Source of the DNA: Bolinopsis microptera
Lineage: Eukaryota; Ctenophora; Tentaculata; Lobata; Bolinopsidae
NCBI RefSeq assembly: GCF_026151205.1
Contig: NC_087073.1
Coordinates: forward strand, 4,301,001-4,361,000
Direction: 5' to 3'
Length of the DNA: 60,000 nt
This document shows, one piece after another, positions 1 through 12,400 of the stretch (position 1 is the first letter of the stretch; the number at the start of each line of letters is the position of its first letter). The notes beneath the pieces were generated by a model, which ran no database searches, was not told where the DNA came from, and worked only from the letters and a program-made list of their open reading frames with translations. The position numbers and the translations under genes were made by a program.

Positions 1-3000
1 GACTCCGAGCGGACTCCGGCGGAGCCGCCGGACTCCGAGCGGACTCCGGCGGTGCTCCGCCAAAATGTATTTACAGTGGACTCGAGTACATTTTGGCGGA
101 CTCCGAGCGGAGCCGAGCGGACTCCGAGCGGACTTTAAAGTCCGCCGCGGACTCCGAGCGGCTCCGCGGCGGCTCGGCGGAGTGTCTGCCGCGGACTAAG
201 CCACTAGGCGGACTCCGGTCCGCCGCGGACTCCGGCGGAGTGCTTGGCGGACTCCGCCGGACCTCTCCGCCAGACTTGAATCCGGCGGAGTCCGGCGGAG
301 CTTGGCGGAGTCCGCCAGCTCGGCGGACTCCGCTCGGAGTCCGCCGGACTCCAACAGAGTCCACTGACTTCCGACCTCCGTCTTCCGACCCTCGGCTAAA
401 TTTGTCACGTGACATACAACATAGCATTTTGCAATATTGTGGTCAGATGAAAAGGTCGCTAGTGATAAACCTTAACCATTACCCTCACAATGTCAATAGT
501 GTACAACTTTGATTGACGATGTCAATCCGTCGAGATCGTTGCTCTGCGAAGCAGAGCAACGATCGTCGATGCAAGAATGCTAGTTCGCGCGGCGCGTCGA
601 AGCGGCGAAGTCCTCCAATGTACAACTCTAGTCCTAACTTTGACCCTATAATGTATAAACGTTGACCCTAACCCTCCACCAAACCGTCCGCAGCGAAATA
701 TCAATGTCATTGACTGGTCACGTGACCAAAACAATTTTTGTCATATTATCTCATATGGGGAAGCGTTTTTAGCAAGCAAAAATACGTCGACCATCACAGG
801 ACGACGCCAGCCAACACTCTCTACGCTCTTCGAGCTCCGATCGTCCTGTGACGAAGTAAGGACGAAGCCTGAGGTCCTCAGGTAACATCGACCACCGATT
901 GAAAATTCAAAGATTTTTTGACATAAAGGTCAAATGTAAAACTAAAATCTTGATGCTGATTGATTGACGACGTCAATTTTTGAGCACATTGCGAGCGCAT
1001 GCGGAAAAGGACCGCGTAGCTAGTCAAGATGTTGATAAATATTTGGCCTGTGGCGCGATGTGTTGCTCTAACTATAGCCCTCTCGCTTGCAGTAGCGCGC
1101 GACCGCCGGAAATGACTTGTGGAACAAGCGCGCCCGCAGCAGCGCGAAAGCACCTGGTTAGCTAAATGAACGCGATGTGCCTTGCATTGTAGGATGAAAT
1201 CCTACTAGCTGACGCCACTCGCAGCTGTGATGTTCGCTGTACGTCAGCGATCGAAATTTATACGCGTATCACCCGTTAAGATGTGCCACCCGACGCACCA
1301 CGCAATTTTTCTCGTTGCTCGTCGCACGTCGACGCCCTCATTAAATTTTTGGAGAAAATCGCTCGCCAAAATTTGTTGGACCAGGACGATGTCCTAGCCT
1401 GGCAGCTCATTGCGCGGCGCGTCGCAACGAGCTTCGTTGTTCTAGGTAGTGCGCCATCGACAGTGAGCCGCGCGTGCCGACTGTAGGATGGTTTTTTAGC
1501 GCTAATTTCGGCCAGCACAATTTTCTTCAAACAAATAGATATTGAGTATCCTCCCGACCTTTGATTGCAACAAAAATTGGTAAGCTTACTCATAGACTTA
1601 CAAAGAGTGTGTCCGAAAAATTTAAAGCATATCCAACCATCAGATATTATGTTACAGCTAAAAGCAGCGTATTTTGCCCCATTTTGATCACTATATCAAC
1701 TCCGATATCCACCAAATTTTTCGGACAGTTGTGAAAGCCCTATTGGAAGGTCGTCGCCAATTTTCAGAATGATCTCATTCAAGGAACTGAAGATATATCC
1801 AAATAATACGACGAAAATCAACGAATTTGGTCAAATTACGCGACTTTTACAGTACTTTTACAGCTACTTTTGCTCCAAAAGCCGCGCACCATCAAATATG
1901 GCACCTAGGCGAAACTCACTGATCTTTCCAAAAAGGTATGACAAATTTGGTATTGTGAAAATTCTCACAGTCTTTAGAAAACAATGATACGACAATTTTT
2001 TAAATCCGAGCAAGTTTATTTTTATCGTGCACCCCCTAGTTGTTCGTCGACGTGCGACGAGCAACGAAAAAAATTGTGTGGCGCGTCGAGTGGCACATCT
2101 TAACGGGGGATACGCGTACAAATTTCGATCGCTGACGTACAGCGAGCAGCACAGCTGCGAATGGCGTCAGCTAGTAGGATTTCATCCTACAAGGCACATC
2201 GCGTTTACCTAGCTAACCAGGTCATTTCTGCCTCCGGCGGTCGCGCGCTACTGCAAGCGAGAGGGCTGCTATAGTTAGAGCAACACATCGCGCCACAAGC
2301 CAAATATTTATCAACATCTTGACTAGCTACGCGGTCCTTTTCCGCAATATGCGCTCGCGCTGTGCTCAAAAATTGACGTCGTCAATCAATCAACATCAAG
2401 ATTTTAGTTTTACATTTGACCTTTATGTCAAGAAATCTTTGAATTTTCAATCGGTGGTCGATGTTACCTGAGGACCTCAGGCTTCGTCCTTACTTCGTCA
2501 CAGGACGATCGGAGCTGGCGTCGTCCTGTGATGGTCGACGTATTTTTGCTTGCTAAAAACGCTTCCCCATATGAGATAATATGACAAAAATTGTTTTGGT
2601 CACGTGACCAGTCAATGACATTGATATTTCGCTGCGGACGGTTTGATGGAGGGTTAGGGTCAACGTTTATACATTATAGGGTCAAAGTTAGGACTAGAGT
2701 TGTACACTATTGACATTGTGAGGGTAATGGTTAAGGTTTATCACTAGCGACCTTTTCATCTGACCACAATATTGCAAAATGCTATGTTGTATGTCACGTG
2801 ACAAATTTAGCCGAGGGTCGGAAGACGGAGGTCGGAAGTCAGTGGACTCTGTTGGAGTCCGGCGGACTCCGAGCGGAGTCCGCCGAGCTGGCGGACTCCG
2901 CCAAGCTCCGCCGGACTCCGCCGGATTCAAGTCTGGCGGAGAGGTCCGGCGGAGTCCGCCAAGCACTCCGCCGGAGTCCGCGGCGGACCGAAGTCCGCCT

Positions 3001-3250
3001 AGTGGCTTAGTCCGCGGCGGACACTCCGCCGAGCCGCCGCGGAGCCGCTCGGAGTCCGCGGCGGACTTTAAAGTCCGCTCGGAGTCCGCTCGGCTCCGCT
3101 CGGAGTCCGCCAAAATGTACTCGAGTCCACTGTAAATACATTTTGGCGGAGCACCGCCGGAGTCCGCTCGGAGTCCGGCGGCTCCGCCGGAGTCCGCTCG
3201 GAGTCCGCCCGGAGTCCGGCGGCTCCGCCGCGGACTCGACTCCGCGACGG
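1..3250. repeat. Large GC-rich foldback (inverted-repeat) element, left end cut by the window
   Basis: Positions 1-1334 reappear as the reverse complement of about 2045-3205, giving two arms of roughly 1.2-1.3 kb around a spacer of about 0.7 kb. The outer 350-400 bp of each arm is built from short GC-rich units (variants of GACTCCGAGCG and GACTCCGGCGG). The right arm runs about 40 bp further out than the left, because the window begins inside the element. The arms are not identical: the left carries a 119-bp addition near 500-626 and a further 24-bp addition near 816. No transposase is visible. The structure resembles foldback or long-TIR DNA elements, but I cannot assign a superfamily. Long open frames in the arms come from the GC-rich units and are not genes. 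Confidence 0.85.
508..626. mobile_element. Small insertion with 8-bp duplication in the left foldback arm
   Basis: The right arm is uninterrupted here (near 2700), whereas the left arm has extra DNA between two copies of TGTACAAC (500-507 and 619-626). The inserted 111 bp contain a strong hairpin, GATCGTTGCTCTG with its reverse complement around 533-563. An 8-bp duplication is the size hAT-like elements make, but no clear terminal inverted repeats are visible, so the class stays open. Confidence 0.5.
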
Positions 3251-3358
3251 ATAGTGCCATTAAATGGGATGAATCCGCAGAATCCCACGACCCACAGAGC
3301 CATAGTTTGCATAGTTTCCTAATCATATTACCTCTTATTCTATAACCTCTCCCAACAG

Positions 3359-3455
3359 ACGAGCAGCACCGACAGTCACAGTGAACAGCCTCCACAAGAG
3401 GAGAGAGAGAAGTGAGGCTAAACGCATGTTTGATGATGGTACTGGAGAGAAACAG
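3359..3455 (+). CDS. Villin-like exon a: linker before domain 4
   Basis: The acceptor is CCCAACAG and the exon is 97 bp: one base completing a codon plus 32 codons. It ends in MFDDGTGEKQ, which runs straight into VWRIE of the next exon, as in the DDGSGEVQVWRIE-type start of villin domain 4. The donor CAG/GTTCAC is weak. The first 20 residues are basic and poorly conserved, as expected for the linker between domains 3 and 4. Confidence 0.8.
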
Positions 3456-6400
3456 GTTCACATTCTTGATTATCTTACACAATGTAGTGGCTCCCACTAT
3501 TGTTAAATAAATTGGATTATAAACTGCACAGTCTATCTGAATCGTTGCACGTTCTTGCTTTTGACAAAGTTCATCGCATTTCGTCATCGGTGATCTGAAC
3601 AACTCCGGATATTTTATCAGTTAAATTTTTGGATGTTTATGTATTCTTTCATTTTTACATGATACCTCTCGATCGCCAGCTGGCATGTATATTATGTACG
3701 GAGTGTGGCAACTGCCCGCAGCTCTGCTAGAAACATTGTTTTAAAAGCAGCCGCGAGAATACAATATGAATATAAAGCGTTAAAATGGTTGCTAGCACTC
3801 ACCATAACATAATTACGCGCGCTGCGCATTCTGATCTTAGCTTGTCTAGCGCGCACAGCTTTATTGATACCTTACAAGAAAGACATTTTTGTGGCGGACC
3901 AATTTGCGACGACCGAAATTTCGGCGGTCCGAAAATATGGCGAAATTGAACAAAAACCGTCACATTTCGGACGTCACAGAAGATAAGGGTATTTTTCATC
4001 ATTTTGTTTTCTGACACAAAGCTAAAGGAAATTCAAACTTTTCTAAAAATCGGTAAAATCATGTTGAAACAAAATGAAACTTATAAATCGATTTCTTCAT
4101 CTTCCTCTAAGGGGTCCGGCTCGACTCTTTCAGTTTCACTTATTGAGTTTGGTATTAAATTGTTTATCTTGACTTAGTCTCTTATAAGACGTTTATGTTA
4201 GCACATAAATGTAATTTATTGTAAATTTAAAACGTACTACTTGACATTAAATTCATCATGGAATATTGTGTTTATTTGTCCCACCATCATATCACTAACT
4301 TTTCAAGAACAAAATGAATCGATGAAGCCACAATTATTGGAATAAGCTAAAAATAATGCGACGGATTCTATTACGACGACCGAAATTTTGGCGGTCCGAA
4401 AATATGGCGAAATTTCGGGAAAACCGTCGCATTTCGTACGTTATAAAAATGTCTTGTAAGGTAGTAACCATTTACATGACTACAAAACGTAGTCATGTAA
4501 ACGAACTGTCATGTACTTACCTTACTCGGGCAGTGGCGTAACTTAGGGCCCCGCAGACCCCGCTGTGCGGGGGGGCGCCGTATAAGGGGGGCGCAATTTT
4601 CCTGAATTTTAGGCCCTTTCACTGAAAAAACGCCTTGTTTGTGTATTTCCCTGTCCAATTTAGCGTTCGGCCGACGCGAAAAAAATATTTGGGGTACCCT
4701 TTTTTGCTTCAGGGGGCGCAAAAAGCTGTAGGGGGGCGAGAAAAAAAGTACCCGACCTTTTTTTTTTTTTTTTTTTTTTTTTTTAGGGACAAAAAATTTT
4801 AGGGGGGCGCTTTTCGTCACTGAGCGGGGGGGCGCCAACAAGCAAAGTTTCGCCACTGTACTCGGGATTATTATGACCGGGATAAAGTGGTGGGTTTAGG
4901 GTAATTTCGCCATATTTTTCCCGAACCACATTTTCACCGGTCGTTAATAAACCCGCCTACTCAGCTTTTAGGGTTCCCAAGGGGTATGGGTGCTCATATT
5001 TTAATCGTTGTCTCATATTCACTAAAGAAGACTATTGGGAAACTTGTTGTAGGTTTTTCGACTTCATTTGGCTAAAATTGCAAAAAATTCACCTTTTTGC
5101 CCAATTCTTGTCATATATCCTTATTGTCAAATTTGATTTAAATAGGCCAATTTTTAATTTCTTAGGTATTGACTATCTCTACATAATGAAATAGGACTCA
5201 AAGTAAAAGTAACAGTTAAATTAAAACTTGAATTAATTAAAACTGATGAAAGGGATGATCCAGATGAAGATAACGAAGATGATTACAACTTATTGGAAGA
5301 CTAAACAGCTCTCCCTTTATCATGTTTATCTTAATATCGATCTGGTTGTTACGCTTCAAATGTTAAAAATTATTTTCCATCTAGTTTGATTAACCACGAG
5401 TCATTATTTCTGTCTACTTTCAACAATTATTGATAATTCGACTTGTTTCACAAGTTTTAGCAATGCGAAAATTTCTAAATTTGCTTATCTCTAATAAGGA
5501 AATTTACATCTGTGACAAAATTTTTGAATCTAAAATTGAAAGGTTGGACACCGGTAAAATGGCGACCGGGAAAATGTGGTGGGTTTTGAGCAATTTCGCC
5601 ATATTTTTCCCGAACCATATTTTAACCGGTCGTTAATAAACCCGTCGTAATAATCCCGAGTAAGGTAACTGGACACTGATCCGCCGATTTTGTGTTAAGA
5701 CAATCTTTACCCTGGCTAATTCAATCAGTTTAGAAAATCTGCAGTTTGATGCTTTGGACAGTTCTAACTTCGACTAGGCTATATAATATTGGTCACTATC
5801 ATTAAAGAAAACTCACCCAGGTTTGGAGAATTGAGAAAATGAAGCCAGTAGCTGTCCCCGCTGGCAAGATAGGACAATTTTACTCGGGAGATTGTTACAT
5901 CGTGTTTTACAGTTACCGTGAGAATGCTGGGCACGGCAAAGAAGTCCAGATCGTGTATTACTGGATTGTGAGTTTGATAAGATGCAATATTTGACCATAC
6001 CAAGATTTCGACTTAATTTTTATTGCAAATAGAAGATTAATGAATAAATCATGATATTCTGACTTGATTATAATCTTACACTTATTTAACCAGGGAGCTC
6101 ACAGTACGCCCGACGAACGTGGAGCGGCAGCTGCCTTTGCTGTAGAACTGGACGACAAACACGGTGGAAAACCAATACAGATGAGGATAGTTCAGGGAAA
6201 AGAACCCCCACACTTCATGCTCATCTTCAAGGGAACCCTCATTATTAGACAAGGAGGCAACAAATCTGCCTTCACTCATGTTAAGAAGGTAAATTCAGTA
6301 TTCATACGGATTTTATCTTCGAACCAAATGTTGAAAACATTTAAATTCGCAGATTTCGAAGAATTAATTCAAGTTAATTATAGAAACATATCGAAATGAG

Positions 6401-9400
6401 GAATATCATCCTATTATTATATGAGTGTTTCCGCAATTTTAATTTCCATCTTTTATATTCAGCGAGAACATGTAGAAAATGGAGAGAACGGAGAAAATGG
6501 TGTGAACGGTTCAGCAACGGAAGAACCAATGGTAATTTTGTGTTTGGGTACTTCACTTTAATAATACAATGAGATCATTCAGATTTCAGGTCACATTCTG
6601 CCATTACCCTAATTTACGCAATACGCATTTACACCTCCGCTGTAATTTTTCATTTCAAGTTTGATTATTTTTTTAAATATCGGAACTTAATAAGAAACTT
6701 GTTCAAGTGTACTAACTTTTCTATCATCCATCATAATTAATGTTACCATGATTACGTCGGTGTGGGAGACTGTGAGAGTGCTAATTCTTATGTAACGATA
6801 ATAATGTTATGATCCATTCTGGCTGATATTTAACATCTGCTAATTTCACAGGAGGAAGATTTGGCAGCAGAGCAGGATGAGAGTACTAGTAACCTGTTCC
6901 ACGTTAAAGGTAGCACTGAGGACTGCTGCAAGGGAATTGAGGTGGGCTCTGTTTTCTGTTTTCTGTTTTCTGTTTTTCTGTGTATCTGCTTTTGGTACAG
7001 GTATTGTAAATCTTGTTTTGCGTCTATCTAACCTCTATTTCCCGGAGGAGGACAAGGTTTTAGCGAGATAAAATGATTAGTCACCCTTTCGACAATTTAT
7101 AGGCAAGTTAAACTCCAAGTCAACACTTTAAACCTGTGTCGTTAGCTAAGTCTAATAGCTAAGTCCAATAGCTAAGTCCAATAGTGTTTTGATTTAAAGT
7201 TTGCCCCTGGTTACCCGGTACAGGGTATAGAAAGAGCCAAGAATTAATCCGAATTTCTGTTAAAATTCAGATAGAAAACAGATGCAGAAATGAGTAGTTT
7301 AAATTGTACAGTATCCACGCCCTCGAAATTTGAGATGGTTCAATGATTACATCACTACATTTAACATTACTGGCTTTGTGGTACGTGGTATAAAATCCGT
7401 ACATGATATTCTGTATTCTAATACCGGTATAATCTCATCGAATTACCGCTGCTAGCTCAGAGCCAAAATCAAGTTCCCGTGTAGTTATTTAAAATTTTGC
7501 GAGAATTCTCGAAAATTGTTAAATTTTGGAAAAATTGTAATCTAAGTACTTTACAAATTATCTAACTTGAATAGTTATCTGTGACGTAGGTAAATACATT
7601 TACTATTGCGGAAATAGGGCATTGTGGGAAATTATATACACAAATCTCAAATTATCACATTTAACAAAAACTAAATCCACAAGACAAGCTTGCTATAGGT
7701 TTAAATAACTTACCGATCTATCAAGTAAATTCCAAAACATATCCCAAAATATGGGAAGTAAACAGTTACAAATAACATGAAATGGTTATTCAAAGTTGAG
7801 GGAAATTTAAGATCTGATAATAACAGTTTCGATTTAGGATTCGTTTACATACTTATACAAACAATGAACCACAATAAAAGTGTCATTCCAGTCGACCCCG
7901 CACCCGACTTTACCTCCTCGGAATTTTCTCTTGATAGTAACTCTGTAGGTTTGCAGATAGTGGCTGCAAATCTCAGTCCTCATGGCAAAGTCGGGAACCT
8001 CGTGTTTAACTCTTTCTATTACCGTAGCAGACGTTTCACTGATTTCCCAGTTGCCTCCGGACTGAGGGTCTAAACAGAGAAATGAAAGGCTATATTGGCA
8101 ATAGAACCTTGAAATTTTGGAATCCTTAAAATCCGCCGACTTCGGTTCGGTATAATAATGTAACTTAAGGATGTAACCTCCTATTATTTGTAAATATAGG
8201 ATTTAGAAATAATATGTTTGAAGTAATTAGATTTGATAAATTAAACAATGATGAAAATTTACCTGTAAGCTGCTGCATTTGCTCGACATCCTCTCTGGCG
8301 GCTAACTGGGCCTGAACCGCTAGTTCTTTGCCCCAAGTGATCTCCCAGTTGTTCTGGTGCTGTCTTTTAAGACATCTGACTTGACTGCCTTTACAGTAGG
8401 CCCTGCAGCCTAACACGCTCCTTGTTGACACATTGAGCAGAAGCAGCACTGAAATGGTTGGGTTTCATTTGCTGAGTGCAATAGAAATCATCTGTAGTAA
8501 TTATCAACTAATAAGGAACCATGTCCAATAGAATAGGATTGCAAGAAAGAAAGTGGAAGTATCAAATAATTCATATTACCTGTTACGATAAAATAGTTAG
8601 ATCCCATCTCCAAACTAAAGGGTGAGTTTCTGAGAACTTGTACAATGAACGTAACTACGAGGACGCAAAACTAGTGATCAGTAGTTCAGTACTGCAAGGT
8701 CTCGTGTGAAATCATGCTGAGATGGGGGAGGGACTCCTTTAAATACTGACATTGAGCAGGAACACGCAGTATATTTTAAACATGACATCATGCGGCCATA
8801 CCAAATCACCAACATATTTCCAACCTCCTTATTTTCCTCCCACATTTTTGGATCAAGGATACTGCTGTTATGGTAAATTGCGGTTTTGGAACTACGTAAT
8901 TTGAGCACCGTACTAAAGTGATATGAGTATGTCTAGGTCTATAAAATTGGGTCTGAGAAGTATAGGTAACTTGAGCTGTATTTCACAGAGAAGTTCTTTA
9001 TTCTGGTCCTTATTGTTGATTAAATCGTTTTAGATCCCAATAATGCAGTGAAAATAATGTAATAATACATTTTGCATCATTGGAATTTTATCAAATCATT
9101 TAATCCGATCATTATTGATATGAAATGAAATGAGGTATTTATATCCCGCTCATATGATTAACCATCAACACAAGGAAGGTGGTTAACCATGTCTGAGCGG
9201 CTGACTGTGAGTGATGTGAGCAAAGTGTAAAAATGAACAAGAGCATAACTCAATATAAGGCTAAGACAAAATTAAAACATCTTTTATTGTAAACCACACT
9301 AAACTAAGAAGAAGCAGAAACAAAAATACATGAAACCATACAATACATGTAGGTGTAGCAAATTTTAATTTAAAGCCTAGTTATAAATGAAGTCGCGGTA

Positions 9401-12400
9401 AATTTCAAAATACTGTCTAAACTGTATCGTAAACTGACCCATGAAATAGGTCAGTCATTTATCTTTCTATTTAAAAATAACAAATAAAGTACGTCTGACG
9501 TCATGCAGAAGACGAAAGATCCGATATTAGCAGGAATGTAAACAAAATAAAATCGGATGGTGGATTTTGAAACGGCCGATCCAAAGCAGGAGTTAGTAGT
9601 GCTGACAAAATGTACGCAAATCAGCTTATAAATTAAATTTATAAAATATATACTTGAATCCTTCCCCAAAATGTAAGATGAAATTATCTGCCAGGCTGTC
9701 CTATCAACGGGATAATTTCTTAAATAATTTTAAGTAATTTTTGGAATCAGTAAATTTTAATACTAAATAATTTTAAACATTAGTATTATTAAGTAACATA
9801 TTTCGATCACTAAATAATTTTAAACATTAGTATTATTAAGTAACATATTTCGATCACTTAAGTCACGCTGTATTATTTTGAATGAGGTCATCGATGTCTT
9901 TTCGGCAACAAAATTTAAATGTAAGAATTTTTATGAATAACATCACACTTTTATTTTTACTTTTACTTTTTAAAGATGCTATTGAAGTTTGTGATTAATT
10001 ATCCGATTATAACAAATTATGTACAGTAAATTATGGATTTCAAATCTCGTAATATGACTATTTCCATATTGAATTATGAATTGTCTTTATTCTTATAGAA
10101 ACAAGTAACTACAATAAAAGTGTCATTCCAATCGACGCCACACCCTACTTTACCTCTTCGGAATCTGGCTCTTATAGCCGGTCTATAGGCCTGTAAATAA
10201 TGGCGGCAAACTTCCGTTCTCATTGCAAAGTCCGGGAAAACGTGCGTAACTCTAATGATGGTGTGGTCGGTTCTACCAGAGTCAGGTTCTGAAAAAGTGC
10301 CAACCTTTTTAAGATCATAAAGTTTAAAACTTCCATCTAATCGTTAGATTAAATGCTATAGCAATCTGTAGATCATTAGTGAAATTTAATTTAAATTCAG
10401 ATTGAAATCGATACATAAATATTAAATAGGGCAGAAAATTAAAATACCAATAATATCGTTTTCAATTTGATAAATTCTCCGCCTTGTGTCTAACTGGGCC
10501 TGTGTCGCCAGCTCGTTCCCCCAATTAATACTCCAATGATTGTTATGCGATCTCTTCAGACATTTGACTTGAAACCCCTTGCAGTAGGCCCTACAGCTCA
10601 GAACGGCTCTTGTTGTTAGAGTGAGCAGTAACAGTACTGAAATAGTTAGAGTTGCCTGCCAAATGCAGTAGAAATAACCTTTTGAGGTAACAAAAATAGA
10701 TTATAAGACAATGATTATCCACATTTTTAAAGCATGAATAGAGTAATATAAGAGCGAAAGAAAAGTAGAGTCTTACCTGTTATAGTAAATGAATTAAGTC
10801 CCATCTCTAAAGTCGAAACAAATGTCATTTTCATTAAACAGAAATATTTAAGTCTTGAAACTGATTGTAGAAAAAGTTTAGATAATATTAATACTGTATT
10901 AATGTAGATAATTTTAAGATAGATTCTGTTTTAGTATTAACTATTAAATCTCTGGTTCGTATTGCTAGTCTTCAATGAAAATTGTGTCCACAGAAAAAAA
11001 ATATGGGAACTATCAATTTAGGAATTTACGAGTACAAATAAAAGTAACCACGACACATGTAAAATACTAAACAGGAAGTCTGATAACCACGACACATGTA
11101 AAATACTAAACAGGAAGTCTGATAACCACGACACATGTAGAATTCTAAACAGGAAGTCTGATAACCACGACACATGTAAAATATTAAACAGGAAGTCTGA
11201 TAACCACGACACATGTAAAATATTAAACAGGAAGTCTGATAACCACGACACATGTAAAATACTAAACAGGAAGTCTGATAACCACGACACATGTAAAATA
11301 CTGAACAGGAAGTCTGATAACCACGACACATGTAAAATATTAAACAGGAAGTCTGATAACCACGACACATGTAAAATACTGAACAGGAAGTCTGATAACC
11401 ACGACACATGTAAAATACTGAACAGGAAGTCTGATAACCACGACACATGTAAAATACTAAACAGGAAGTCTGATAACCACGACACATGTAAAATACTAAA
11501 CAGGAAGTCTGATAACCACGACACATGTAAAATACTGAACAGGAAGTCTGATAACCACGACACATGTAAAATACTAAACAGGAAGTCTGATAACCACGAC
11601 ACATGTAAAATACTAAACAGGAAGTCTGATAACCGCGACACATGTAGAATACTAAACAGGAAGTCTGATAACCACGACACATGTAGAATACTAAACAGGA
11701 AGTCTGATAACCACGACACATGTAAAATACTAAACAGGAAGTCTGATAACCACGACACATGTAAAATACTAAACAGGAAGTCTGATAACCACGACACATG
11801 TAAAATACTGAACAGGAAGTCTGATAACCACGACACATGTAAAATACTAAACAGGAAGTCTGATAACCACGACACATGTAAAATACTAAACAGGAAGTCT
11901 GATAACCACGACACATGTAGAATTCTAAACAGGAAGTCTGATAACCACGACACATGTAAAATACTAAACAGGAAGTCTGATAACCACGACACATGTAGAA
12001 TACTAAACAGGAAGTCTGATAACCACGACACATGTAAAATATTAAACAGGAAGTCTGATAACCACGACACATGTAAAATACTAAACAGGAAGTCTGATAA
12101 CCACGACACATGTAAAATACTAAACAGGAAGTCTGATAACCACGACACATGTAAAATACTGAACAGGAAGTCTGATAACCACGACACATGTAAAATACTA
12201 AACAGGAAGTCTGATAACCACGACACTTGAAAATACTAAACAGGAAGTCTGATAACCACGACACATGTAAAATACTGAACAGGAAGTCTGATAACCACGA
12301 CACATGTAAAATACTGAACAGGACTACAATATCCAATATGAAACAACGTACCTCTTTGCAACATCCGCCGTAATTTTCAAGAGTATTCAGTGTTACTTCA

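Noticed and set aside
2694-3602. 302-codon frame on the - strand of the foldback
   Set aside because: It is mostly GC-rich repeat units, the shared part also appears in the other arm, and it overlaps villin exon a in antisense.
11041-12326. CRISPR array
   Set aside because: The units are contiguous with no unique spacers, and the context is eukaryotic.
11018-12336. Open frames of about 400 codons across the minisatellite
   Set aside because: They are produced by a 39-bp repeat divisible by three; two frames are open at once and there is no start context or coding bias.
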